Both the position numbers and the translations under genes were made by a program. From NCBI RefSeq assembly GCF_003067705.1, contig NZ_QANL01000001.1, positions 1,054,001-1,118,000 on the forward strand: a stretch of 64,000 nt of DNA, written 5' to 3'. This DNA comes from Planctomonas deserti (GTDB lineage: Bacteria > Actinomycetota > Actinomycetes > Actinomycetales > Microbacteriaceae). This document shows, in pieces, positions 50,030-60,097 of this stretch; position 1 is the stretch's first letter; each line of letters begins with the position of its first letter. The notes beneath the pieces were generated by a model that was not told the origin of the DNA, did not search any database, and was given only the letters and a program-made list of their open reading frames with translations.

Positions 50030-51870
50030 GATGTCTCCCGCGTTCCGTCGAACCGGACGATTCCCTTGCTGAGGGAGGTCAGGGGAACGCGTTCGGGGTA
50101 GGGGCTTCCGATCGTACGGACGCGCAGCCGACGCGTGCGGGTCACGGCGCTCGCGATCAGGAGCGTGGCGAGGAGCAGCCACACGAAGGTGAGGGGCTGG
50201 AACACGGAGTTGACCACGCTCGCGACGGTGACCGCGGGGTGCCAGTCGAGCAGCTCGTTCTTCTCGACCGTGGCGAAGACCGAGTCCTTGGTCCAGATCG
50301 CCTTCGAGCCGTAGCCGGCCACCGAGTTCGCGGCGACATAGGTGTCCCTCATGTTGCCGACGAGGGTGATTCCGTGGTTGGAGATCGACGTCATCGTGTT
50401 GCGGGTGACCTGGGCGTCGGCATTCCGCACGTACACGCCCGTGTCGCCGCCGATGATGCGGTTGTCGGTGACCTCGGTGTCGGCGCTGCCGTCGCGGACG
50501 GCGACGGACTGCGCGACCTGGGCCGTGAAGGTGTTGTCCTCGATCGTCACGTGCGTCGCGCCCTCGTTGACCACGACGCCGACCTCGTTCCGTTCGACCG
50601 TGTTGTCGACGACCCTCAGCCGCTCACCGCCGCTGACCTCGATTCCGTACCGCTCGTTGCCGGCGATCGTGCTGCCGCGGACGGTGTTGCCGCCGAACTC
50701 ACGGGTGCCCGTGCCGACCGCGTTAGGACCGTCGGCGAGCGCCTGACCGTCGAGCGAGATGCCGTTCCGGCCGTTGTCCTCGGCGGTGACGTCGGAGTAC
50801 ACGACGCCGGTGCTCGACCGGTCGAGCGAGAATCCGTCGACGTTGTTGCCGGACGACGTGGTCCTCCGGATCACCGCATCGGACACCCCGCGGTGCAGCG
50901 CGAGGCCGTCGACCAGGCTGCCGGTGATGGTGGTGTCGGCGATGAGCACGTCCTCGGCGTTGGTCACGAAGATGCCGTAGGCGTTGCCGGTCACGGTGAC
51001 GTCGTCGATCCCCGCGGTGACGAGGCTGTAGTCGTCCGCGACGATGGAGAGCGTCGTCACTTCGGTGTTCGGGAGGAGAGGGGCTCCCGGCTGCGGACCG
51101 GATTCCGCCGCCGCGGGGGACGGGGTGAACATGCTGACCGTGTCCGTGCCGGTGAGCGCGAGCCCGCCGGTGTTGCCGCTCCAGAAGCCGAGGTCCGAGA
51201 AGTCCGCGTGGGAGAACGTGGCGTTGCCGCCGATCACCCGGACGTAGGCACGACCGTCCCGGGTCTCCGTGTCGGGCCCGTCCGCGGCCGTGTCCCAGCT
51301 CCTGATCTCGGCCTTGGATGACTCCGATCCGCCGATCGCGAGCGATCCGCCCAGTGCCACGACGGACACGAACGACTCGTCGTCGCTCTTCAACCGGACC
51401 CGGATGCCCTCCGGCGCTTCGAAGGACAGGGTCGCACCGGCGAGCACGGCGATGTTCTCCGACAGGAGGAACGAGCCGTCCGGCTGCTGCACGAAGCTCT
51501 GCGGCGCCAGGATCAGCAGGTCCGAGACGGTCCAGGGGACCTCGCGTGCCGGGAGGACGAGCGTGTTGACCGTCCCGGTGTTCAGGCGGTACGCGCCGTT
51601 CAACCCCTCGACGCGCCACCGCGCGGCCGCGGCCACCGTGCGCACGTAGACGAGGCGCTTGTCCTCGGCCTCCACGATCCGTGCCTCGCGCAGCGGGTTG
51701 CCCGGGTAGAGCACCCCCTGCACGGCGCCGTTCGAGGCGATCTCGTTGCGACCGACGGCATCGAGCTCTCGGTTCTGCCACGCGTTGGCGCTGAAGAACC
51801 ACGCGCCGGCTACGGCGAGGAGTACGACACCGGTGAGGATCCCGAGCAGGAGCGGCTTGCGGCCCTTCAC
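50026..51870 (-). CDS. Large membrane-bound right-handed beta-helix protein
   Basis: A 614-residue protein with two membrane segments: residues 7-27 (LLLGILTGVVLLAVAGAWFF) and about 565-585 (LTFVWLLLATLLIASA), the latter followed by a basic cytoplasmic tail. Between them lies an extracellular part with about a dozen beta-helix coils (VTVTGNAYGIFVTNAEDVLI, GVVVNEGATHVTIEDN, TGVYVRNADAQVTRN). It overlaps the GT2 gene by four bases (GTGA) and the next beta-helix gene by four, so all three are tightly coupled. The AlgG/AlgX- or AlgE-like role of modifying the nascent chain is inferred from context. Confidence 0.85.
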   Translation of the reverse strand: MKGRKPLLLGILTGVVLLAVAGAWFFSANAWQNRELDAVGRNEIASNGAVQGVLYPGNPLREARIVEAEDKRLVYVRTVAAAARWRVEGLNGAYRLNTGTVNTLVLPAREVPWTVSDLLILAPQSFVQQPDGSFLLSENIAVLAGATLSFEAPEGIRVRLKSDDESFVSVVALGGSLAIGGSESSKAEIRSWDTAADGPDTETRDGRAYVRVIGGNATFSHADFSDLGFWSGNTGGLALTGTDTVSMFTPSPAAAESGPQPGAPLLPNTEVTTLSIVADDYSLVTAGIDDVTVTGNAYGIFVTNAEDVLIADTTITGSLVDGLALHRGVSDAVIRRTTSSGNNVDGFSLDRSSTGVVYSDVTAEDNGRNGISLDGQALADGPNAVGTGTREFGGNTVRGSTIAGNERYGIEVSGGERLRVVDNTVERNEVGVVVNEGATHVTIEDNTFTAQVAQSVAVRDGSADTEVTDNRIIGGDTGVYVRNADAQVTRNTMTSISNHGITLVGNMRDTYVAANSVAGYGSKAIWTKDSVFATVEKNELLDWHPAVTVASVVNSVFQPLTFVWLLLATLLIASAVTRTRRLRVRTIGSPYPERVPLTSLSKGIVRFDGTRETS

Positions 51871-53147
51871 GGATTGACCTGCACGGTCTCGAGGCTCTGG
51901 AAGTTCTGGCCGTCGCCACCGATCTGGTCCGCGTGCCGGGTGAGCCAGCCCTGCTTGTTCATGGTGATGAAGGCGTACAGCTTGATCGGCAGCGCGACGA
52001 GGATGACCGCGAACGCGAGTGCCGGGAGGATGAGGATGTCGCTGGGGTGCTCGCGGAGGTTCGAGATGCCACGGATGCCGCGGCCGAGGAGCAGCCAGGC
52101 GAGAGCCGCGATCACGCCGATGACGGTGAGGTCGAGTCGGGCGAAGATCAGGTAGTACATGGTGAGGCCCATGGTGAGCGGCGTGACCAGGATCTGCAGG
52201 ACGGTCACCTTGGTGATGAACGGGACGTTCCACAGCCAGCCCCGGGCGATGGCCGTCAGGTAGCAGCGGTAGGAGTTCCGGCTCCAGCGCACGCGCTGCT
52301 TGATGAAGGCGCCAAGGCTGGCGGGGAACATCGAGAGCGCGCGTGCGGACATCTGGTGCACCGTCTTGTAGCCCGACGCGAGTACGAGCCAGGTCAGGCG
52401 TCCGTCATCGCCGGAAATGCAGCGCTTGCCCATGAAGTACTCGTTCTCGAGGTGCTCAAGAACGGGCAGCACGGCTGCTCGGCGGTAGACGGCCGTTCGG
52501 CCGGAGACGCAGGGCACAGCGCCGGCCGCGCCCATGGCCGGCACGTAGTCCAGGTAGCGGACGTTGATGATCCAGTCGGCCACGCGCCGCCAGACGCTCG
52601 AGTTGCGCTGGTACACGTTCTGACGGGTGCTCACCGCACCGACGAGCGGGTCTTCGAAGGGCATCTGCACGTTCTCCAGCAGGCCCGGCTCCCACCAGGT
52701 GTCCGAGTCGGTGAGCACGAGGATGTCGTACTTGGCGAGGCGGATTCCCGCCCCCAGGGCGGATCTCTTGCCCACGTGGTGGAACAGGATCGGCCTGATG
52801 GTCGGGTCGTCGAGCGCTGTGAGGCGGGCGTACGCGTCGAGATCGGCGAGGTCGAGAACGATGATGATCTCGTCCGGCTTCTGCGCGCGCCACGTCTCGA
52901 GACAGCTCATCAGGATTTCGGGGTCCTCATGGAACGACGGCACGACTACCGACGTCCTCGCCCGGAACTCGGTCACGATCGGACGGGCGCGGTGCGACAG
53001 GATGAATCGATAGAGCCACAGGGCCCACACCACGACTCCGGCTACGGCGAGTGGGAAATAGGGCGAAAGCGCTGTGTAGTAATCGCTTATCAGGGTCCAG
53101 TCGAAGTCGACGAAGGGTCCATTGAGGGCATGCGGGAGGGTAAGCAT
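51867..53147 (-). CDS. Membrane glycosyltransferase family 2, hyaluronan-synthase/NodC-like
   Basis: A 426-residue processive GT2. The layout is one N-terminal helix (residues 30-50), the GT-A domain with SVVVPSFHEDP, the DSD motif at 147-149 and GDD at 246-248, the QxxRW motif (Q284-R-V-R-W288), then three to four helices forming the export channel. This is the arrangement of hyaluronan, chitin-oligosaccharide, cellulose and alginate (Alg8) synthases, which polymerise and export in one step. ATG 53147 follows an AAGGA ribosome-binding site; the longer frame upstream lacks family sequence. It is the first gene of the operon. Confidence 0.9.
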   Translation of the reverse strand: MLTLPHALNGPFVDFDWTLISDYYTALSPYFPLAVAGVVVWALWLYRFILSHRARPIVTEFRARTSVVVPSFHEDPEILMSCLETWRAQKPDEIIIVLDLADLDAYARLTALDDPTIRPILFHHVGKRSALGAGIRLAKYDILVLTDSDTWWEPGLLENVQMPFEDPLVGAVSTRQNVYQRNSSVWRRVADWIINVRYLDYVPAMGAAGAVPCVSGRTAVYRRAAVLPVLEHLENEYFMGKRCISGDDGRLTWLVLASGYKTVHQMSARALSMFPASLGAFIKQRVRWSRNSYRCYLTAIARGWLWNVPFITKVTVLQILVTPLTMGLTMYYLIFARLDLTVIGVIAALAWLLLGRGIRGISNLREHPSDILILPALAFAVILVALPIKLYAFITMNKQGWLTRHADQIGGDGQNFQSLETVQVNP

Positions 53148-53283
53148 AGGTTGGGTCCTTGTGCTGAGAGGGGGGGTTAGCACAGCGGGCGAAGCGCGCA
53201 ACACTGCACTGGCCGAGAGAGGGTGGGGCAACACGTCGAAGATCGGGTGTGACGCGTTCGGGGGGCATCTCGAGCCTTGCTCA

Positions 53284-53312
53284 ATAACAACCCGAAGCCC
53301 GACGCAGCACAA
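53284..53312 (-). promoter_or_regulatory. Possible promoter of the exopolysaccharide operon
   Basis: On the minus strand TTGTGC (53307-53312), a 17-bp spacer and TGTTAT (53284-53289). It would leave a leader of about 130 bases before the GT2 start. Both hexamers are imperfect. Confidence 0.35.
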
Positions 53313-53722
53313 CCCTCGGAAACGTTTTGTCACAGGAAGTTGACGCGCCGTTAACGTGAATCCGCGGTGTACGGAAACCGAATTCGATCGGCATTTCCCC
53401 TTGTGATGCCAGGGTGATCCAGCGGTCGGCGACGGCCGTCAAGCCCCGATGAGAGCCTCATTGCGCCCAGCATCTCGGGTGGTATGGGTGGCGAATCCAC
53501 CATTGCGCGGCCGCCGCTTCATGTAACCGGCAGGTAAAAAAACGGGGGCGCGCTCCTGCATGAACGGGGGCGCCCTTCCTGGGAAAAGGGGGGCGCGACT
53601 TTCGCCTCCTGCGACGAAGTGCGGTGCACTATTCGCCCGTTATGGCCGCAATGCGCGTCCTTTATGTCGTCGAATTCGATCACCGAAAGGAACTCCGGTA
53701 ATCGAATTCGGCATATCGTTCA
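53313..53722. other. Gene-free upstream region of the exopolysaccharide operon
   Basis: No convincing gene. The stretch is AT-richer than its surroundings around 53320-53400 and contains a possible minus-strand terminator (GGGCGC 53546-53551 pairing with GCGCCC 53570-53575, then a T-run at 53536-53542) for transcripts from the MarR gene. The open frame from 53560 has no family features and runs into palindromes. Confidence 0.5.
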
Positions 53723-53952
53723 CGGCCCCTGAGCCCGCCGAAGGGACGCGAGGCGACCCACGTCGCTTCGACAGGCTCAGCGACCGTGTTCGTCGCGTCA
53801 ATCGCGCCCCTGGGCGACCCCTCCACGGTCCCTGAGCTCGTCGAAGGGACGCCAGGCGACCTACGTCGCTTCGACAGGCTCAGCGACCGTGTTCGTCGCG
53901 TCGGTCGCCCCCTGCGGCGGCCCCTACGGTCCCTGAGCTTGTCGAAGGGACG
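53723..53952. repeat. Tandem ~103-bp units with alternating palindrome types
   Basis: Rightward G-type copies at 53723-53748, 53826-53851 and 53927-53952 alternate with leftward C-type copies at 53761-53786 and 53864-53889. The spacers are also repeated, so the array grew by tandem duplication of a G+C pair. Confidence 0.88.
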
Positions 53953-53961
53953 GAACGGACT

Positions 53962-54492
53962 TCAGGCGTCGCCGGAGGCGGGGCGGGGTGCCGCGCCCTT
54001 GCGTCGCGGCTTCGCCGAACGGGGCGGGTTCGAGCGCATGTGGTCGCGAACGATGGTGAGGACGCGAGCGAGGCTGTCGACGTCCTCCGATGTGAGCGGC
54101 TCGAACAGGAGCTGGCGCAGTCCGTCGATGTGACCGGGGAAGACCCGGGCGAGCACATCCCGTCCTCCAGCGGTGAGCGTCACCGTCACGCCGCGGTCGT
54201 CGTCCGCCGACGGGCTGCGCACGACGAGTCCCGCCTTCTCGAGCAGCCCGACCTGGTAGGTGAGGCCGCTGCGGCTGTACACGACCCCGTCCGCCAGCTC
54301 GGTCATGCGCCGGCTGCCGTCCGGCGAATCGCCGAGCGTCGCCAGGAGCTGGAACTGCACGTAGCTGAGGCCGCCCGCGTTCCGCAGCTGCTCCTCCACG
54401 GTGTGCCGCACGAGGCTGCTCACCTCGATCAGCGCGAAGTACGCCTCCAGCTCGGTGGGGGAGAGCGACGCGGGAGAGCTCTTGTCCGTCAT
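53962..54492 (-). CDS. MarR-family transcriptional regulator
   Basis: A 176-residue winged-helix regulator. The core is LSYVQFQLLATLGDSPDGSRRMTELADGVVYSRSGLTYQVGLLEKAGLV with the wing SADDDRGVTVTLTAGG, and a basic C-terminal tail. It is divergent from the oxidoreductase gene, and two strong palindromes lie between them, so it almost certainly represses both until a small electrophile or oxidant binds. Confidence 0.92.
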   Translation of the reverse strand: MTDKSSPASLSPTELEAYFALIEVSSLVRHTVEEQLRNAGGLSYVQFQLLATLGDSPDGSRRMTELADGVVYSRSGLTYQVGLLEKAGLVVRSPSADDDRGVTVTLTAGGRDVLARVFPGHIDGLRQLLFEPLTSEDVDSLARVLTIVRDHMRSNPPRSAKPRRKGAAPRPASGDA

Positions 54493-54506
54493 GACGACAT
54501 TCTACT

Positions 54507-54524
54507 TGCTTCGTATTCGAAGCA
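54507..54524. promoter_or_regulatory. MarR operator 1
   Basis: TGCTTCG-TATT-CGAAGCA, a palindrome with seven-base arms, 15 bp from the MarR start codon. Confidence 0.8.
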
Positions 54525-54541
54525 GTGCTACCGTCGCGTTA

Positions 54542-54561
54542 GTGCTTCGAGTTCGAAGCAC
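54542..54561. promoter_or_regulatory. MarR operator 2
   Basis: GTGCTTCGA-GT-TCGAAGCAC, with nine-base perfect arms. Its centre is 36 bp from the centre of operator 1, and it sits just before the oxidoreductase ribosome-binding site. Confidence 0.85.
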
Positions 54562-54588
54562 CCGAATCCAAGCAGAAGGAAGTTCGTC

Positions 54589-55533
54589 ATGAAGGCAGTT
54601 CGATTCCACGAGTACGGTGATGCCGGTGTCCTCCGCTACGAGGACGTGGCCGTGCCCGTTCCCGGCGCAGGCCAGGTCCGCATCCGGGTGGCCGCGACGT
54701 CGTTCAACTCGGTCGACGCGGGGATCCGCGGTGGCGGTCTACAGGGCCCGTTCCCGGTGGCTCTGCCCCACACGCCGGGCATCGACGTCGCCGGCACGGT
54801 CGACGCGCTCGGTGAGGGCGTCGACACGGTGTCGGTCGGCGACGCGGTCATCGGCTTCCTGCCGATGATCGGGGACGGTGCCGCGGCGGAGTACGTTCTC
54901 GCGGCCGCCGACATCCTGGCCCCGGCCCCGTCGAGCGTGCCGCTCGCCGATGCGGCCGCCCTGCCGGTGGTGGGACTGACCGCCTGGCAGGCGCTGTTCG
55001 AGCTCGGCGGCCTTACCTCGGGGCAGCGCGTGCTCATCACCGGCGCGGGTGGCGCGGTCGGTGGTTATGCGATCCAACTGGCGAAGAACGCGGGTGCGCA
55101 CGTGATCGCGACGGCGAGCCCGCGGAGTGCGGAGCGGGTGCGTGCCGCAGGCGCGGACGAGGTCATCGACCACACCACCACGGACGTGGTCGGGGCGGTC
55201 ACGGAGCCCGTCGACCTCCTGCTCAACCTCGCGCCGATCGATCCGTCGCAGTTCGCCGACCAGGCCGCCCTCGTGCGGGACGGCGGCGTCGTGGTCAACA
55301 CGACGGTATGGATGCAGGCGCCGAGCGACGAGGCGCGCAACGTCCGAGGCGTAGACCTTTTCGTCCGCAGCGACGCGAGTCAGCTGGCCGCCCTCGCCGC
55401 GGCCGTCGACCGGGGCGAACTGCGCATCGACGTCAGCCGCCGGGTCCGGCTCGAGGATCTTCCGGCGTTCCACGCGGAGGTCGCCGCGCGGCCGGCGTCC
55501 GGGAAGGTCGTCATCCTCGCTCCGGCAGTGTGA
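54589..55533 (+). CDS. Zinc-independent NADP-dependent oxidoreductase (quinone-reductase-like MDR)
   Basis: A 314-residue medium-chain dehydrogenase. It begins MKAVRFHEYGDAGVLRYEDV, has the GTVDALGEGVDTVSVGDAV segment, and the nucleotide-binding VLITGAGGAVGGYAIQLAKNAG. Zinc-binding cysteines are absent, placing it with quinone oxidoreductases. AGAAGGA precedes the ATG. Its divergent MarR partner suggests a role in detoxifying quinones or reactive carbonyls. Confidence 0.9.
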   Translation: MKAVRFHEYGDAGVLRYEDVAVPVPGAGQVRIRVAATSFNSVDAGIRGGGLQGPFPVALPHTPGIDVAGTVDALGEGVDTVSVGDAVIGFLPMIGDGAAAEYVLAAADILAPAPSSVPLADAAALPVVGLTAWQALFELGGLTSGQRVLITGAGGAVGGYAIQLAKNAGAHVIATASPRSAERVRAAGADEVIDHTTTDVVGAVTEPVDLLLNLAPIDPSQFADQAALVRDGGVVVNTTVWMQAPSDEARNVRGVDLFVRSDASQLAALAAAVDRGELRIDVSRRVRLEDLPAFHAEVAARPASGKVVILAPAV

Positions 55534-55551
55534 CCCAGCAGCCTCCGACAC

Positions 55552-55587
55552 GCGATCGCGACGACCCGACGGGGCCGCCGCGATCGC
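55552..55587. terminator. Shared terminator between the oxidoreductase and GH1 genes
   Basis: A 16-bp stem with two mismatches (55552-55567 with 55572-55587) around a short loop, in the 69-bp gap between converging genes. Confidence 0.6.
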
Positions 55588-55602
55588 ACGGGGGCGTCGG
55601 CG

Positions 55603-57063
55603 TCAGGAGGACGTGCCGAGGGAGCGGGCCGCGATGATGGCCGCGTACTCCTTGCCGCTGTCCTTCACCGTGCGCTTCTGCGTGTCGTAGTCGACCCGCA
55701 CGATGCCGAAGCGCTTGTGGTAGCCCCACGCCCACTCGTAGTTGTCCATGAGCGACCAGTAGAAGTAGCCCTTCACGTTCACGCCCTCCTCGATCGCGTC
55801 GAGCACGGCGGCGAGGTGGGCGCGCAGGAAGGCGACGCGCTCCGTGTCGTGCACCTGCCCGTCCTCGGCCACGACGTCGTCGTAGGCCGCGCCGTTCTCG
55901 GTCACGTAGAGGTCGACGCCAGCGGGTCGGGCGTACTCGCGGTCGATGCGGGCGAGCACCTCGCGGAGCCCGTCCGGCTGCACCTCCCAGTTCATGTCGG
56001 TGAGCGGCAGGCCCTGGGGGTGGTTGAACACGGCGTCGGCGGCGGGGTACGGCGACGAGGTGGCCCGGCCGACGGGCGCGTCGCCCGAGGGGATGCCCTC
56101 CGCAGGCGTGGCCGAGACGATCTCGCCGTGGTAGTAGTTCACGCCGAGCGCGTCGATGGGCGCCGAGATGATCTCGAGGTCGCGGTCCCGCACGACGTCG
56201 AGCAGCCCGTACTCGGCGACGTCCTCGAGCACGTCCGCCGGGTACTCGCCCCGGAACACGGGGTCGAGGAAGATGCGATTGAACTGGCCGTCGATGCGGC
56301 GTGCCGCGTCCACGTCGGCCGGGTTCTGCGGGTCGAGCGGCTTCGGCAGGGTCTGATTGAGCGTGATGCCGAGGGTCAGGTCGGAGCGCCGGTCGCGCAG
56401 CGCCTCGACCGCGAGCCCGTGGCCCAGCAGCAGGTGGTGCGCGGCGACGAGTCCGTCGCGCTGTGACTGGCGGCCAGGGGCGTGCACCCCGGCGGTGTAG
56501 CTGAGGAAGGAGGAGCACCAGGGCTCGTTCAGCGTCGTCCACACGTCGACGCGGTCGCCCAGCGCCTCGTACACGTTGAGCGTGTAGTCGCGGAAGAGGT
56601 AGGCGGTGTCGCGGTTGGTCCAGCCGCCCTTCTCCTCCAGCGCCTGCGGCAGGTCCCAGTGGTACAGGGTCAGCCACGGCTTGATGCCCGCGGCCAGCTG
56701 CGCGTCGACCAGCCGGGAGTAGAAGTCCATGCCCGCGCGGTTGACGTTGCCGCCGTCGGGCTGGATGCGGGACCACGACGTGGAGAACCGGTAGGTGTCG
56801 AGCCCGAGCTCCTTCATCAGCGCGACGTCCTGCGGGTAGCGGTGGTAGTGGTCGCACGCGACGGACCCGTCGTGCGCGTCCAGCACGGCGCCCGGCACGC
56901 GGGCGAACGCGTCCCAGATGGAGTCGGTGCGGCCGTCCTCGTGCGCAGCGCCCTCGATCTGGTAGGCGGCGGTGGCCGCGCCGAAGAGGAATCCGGGCGG
57001 GAACGACCGCGTGTCCCCGCTGGTGTCCGGGATCTGCGGCAGAGCCGCGCCGTTCGAAGTCAT
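55603..57063 (-). CDS. GH1 beta-glucosidase
   Basis: A 486-residue GH1 enzyme. FPPGFLFGAATAAYQIEGA is the family N-terminal signature, the acid/base glutamate is in TLNEPWC and the nucleophile in YVTENGAAYDD. A YRFSTSWSRIQPDG segment lines the sugar-binding pocket. AAAGGAG lies just before the ATG at 57063. No signal peptide is present, so it hydrolyses imported beta-glucosides or cello-oligosaccharides in the cytoplasm. No transporter is adjacent. Confidence 0.95.
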   Translation of the reverse strand: MTSNGAALPQIPDTSGDTRSFPPGFLFGAATAAYQIEGAAHEDGRTDSIWDAFARVPGAVLDAHDGSVACDHYHRYPQDVALMKELGLDTYRFSTSWSRIQPDGGNVNRAGMDFYSRLVDAQLAAGIKPWLTLYHWDLPQALEEKGGWTNRDTAYLFRDYTLNVYEALGDRVDVWTTLNEPWCSSFLSYTAGVHAPGRQSQRDGLVAAHHLLLGHGLAVEALRDRRSDLTLGITLNQTLPKPLDPQNPADVDAARRIDGQFNRIFLDPVFRGEYPADVLEDVAEYGLLDVVRDRDLEIISAPIDALGVNYYHGEIVSATPAEGIPSGDAPVGRATSSPYPAADAVFNHPQGLPLTDMNWEVQPDGLREVLARIDREYARPAGVDLYVTENGAAYDDVVAEDGQVHDTERVAFLRAHLAAVLDAIEEGVNVKGYFYWSLMDNYEWAWGYHKRFGIVRVDYDTQKRTVKDSGKEYAAIIAARSLGTSS

Positions 57064-57303
57064 CGTTCTCCTTTGTCCTGCTCCCGCGAGAGTTCGGCCA
57101 GGCGGGTCACCTGCCGGCGAGGGCGATCAACACGATTGGCGGAACGGTCGGATGGGCGACGCCCGCGGTATCAGAGAGTAGTCACCGATGTGCGTCGCCC
57201 GTAGTCGACCCCGCCGGGCGGCGCGGCCCGCCGGTCACTCTGGGGCTTTCCCGGGGGCGCGGGTTACCATGACAGCGCTCGCGCTCCCGCTCGAAAGGCC
57301 TTC

Positions 57304-58269
57304 GTGACTCCTCGCCGCACCCGTTCCGCTGCCATCGCCCTCTTCGGCGCCGCGGCCCTGCTGCTGGCCGGCTGCACCGCCGCGCCCGCCGAGGGTGACG
57401 CGACGAACGGCGGTGCGTCATCCGGCGGCGCCTCCGTCGGTGGCGACTCGGCCGGTGGCGGGTCGACCGCCGAGCCCGCGGCGCCGGCCGAGACGCCCGC
57501 CGAGGAGCCGGCAGCCGAGCCCGCGGTCACCGCGGTCGCCCCGGCGGAGCTCTCCGTCGGTGGTGGCACGACCGTGACCATCGAGGGGACCGGGCTGAGC
57601 GACGCGACCGCCGCGACCTTCAACGGCACCCCCGGCACGAATCTCGCGGTGGCGTCGGACACCTCGCTCACCGTCGTCGCGCCGCGCTCCACCGACTTCC
57701 AGCCCGCCGCGGCCGACGTGAAGGTGCTGCAGGGCGACGCTCCCGTCGCCTCCACCGCCGCCCCCGTGAGCTACACGGTGCAGACGCCCGTCGACCGACA
57801 GCTCACCTACGCGCTCAAGCACTGGAACAACTACAACCTCGCCGAGTTCGGCAACATGAACCCGATCGGCGGCGACTGCGTCAACTTCGTCGGTCAGACG
57901 TTGCTGCAGCGCGGCTGGAAGATGACCGACGAGTGGCACAACCGCGCGGGCGGCACCGAGTACACGTCCGCCTGGATCCACGTGCCCACCTTCGACCGCT
58001 GGCTGCGCGCCAACCAGCAGGAGCTCGGCATCACCCCGCTCACGCTCGAGCAGCGCGACCAGGTGAAGCCCGGCGACATCGTGGTGTTCGACTGGAACCT
58101 CAACGACTCCCTCGACCACACCCAGATCGTGTCCGCGGTGGAGATCGTCGACGGCAAGCAGAAGATCCTGATGGCGGGCCACAACCTCGACCACAACTTC
58201 CGCGACTTCGACAACACCATCACGGTCGAGCACCCGGGCGCGTACGCCGCGTTCTGGAGCGTCCCCTAG
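57304..58269 (+). CDS. Lipoprotein with TIG-like and amidase (Amidase_6) domains
   Basis: A 321-residue secreted lipoprotein. The lipobox LLLAGC ends at C23, a Gly/Ser/Pro/Glu-rich linker spans to about residue 75, an IPT/TIG-like Ig domain follows (VTAVAPAELSVGGGTTVTIEGTGL), and residues 160-321 match the putative amidase family 6: GGDCVNFVGQTLLQRGW with the cysteine and DHTQIVSAVE with the histidine of a papain-like pair. A peptidoglycan or peptide amidase on the cell surface is inferred. GTG 57304 follows AAAGG. Confidence 0.82.
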   Translation: MTPRRTRSAAIALFGAAALLLAGCTAAPAEGDATNGGASSGGASVGGDSAGGGSTAEPAAPAETPAEEPAAEPAVTAVAPAELSVGGGTTVTIEGTGLSDATAATFNGTPGTNLAVASDTSLTVVAPRSTDFQPAAADVKVLQGDAPVASTAAPVSYTVQTPVDRQLTYALKHWNNYNLAEFGNMNPIGGDCVNFVGQTLLQRGWKMTDEWHNRAGGTEYTSAWIHVPTFDRWLRANQQELGITPLTLEQRDQVKPGDIVVFDWNLNDSLDHTQIVSAVEIVDGKQKILMAGHNLDHNFRDFDNTITVEHPGAYAAFWSVP

Positions 58270-58292
58270 GGGCCGTTCCGTTACACGGGTCG

Positions 58293-58385
58293 CGTCCCTT
58301 CGACAGGCTCAGGGACCGTATGGACCGCGTCCCTTCGACAGGCTCAGGGACGGTGACCACGGTCGCTGAGCCCGTCGAAGCGACG
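58293..58385. repeat. Two leftward G-type and one rightward C-type palindrome
   Basis: G-type copies at 58293-58318 and 58328-58353 and a C-type copy at 58360-58385, filling the gap between converging genes. Confidence 0.85.
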
Positions 58386-58392
58386 TAAGCGG

Positions 58393-60024
<1,632 letters not shown>

Positions 60025-60097
60025 ATTGGCACTGCGGCCCGATCCGCGCCCTGCCCCGCCCGGATGCGCCGCTGCTGCCGCCCATTAGGGTTTTCCC

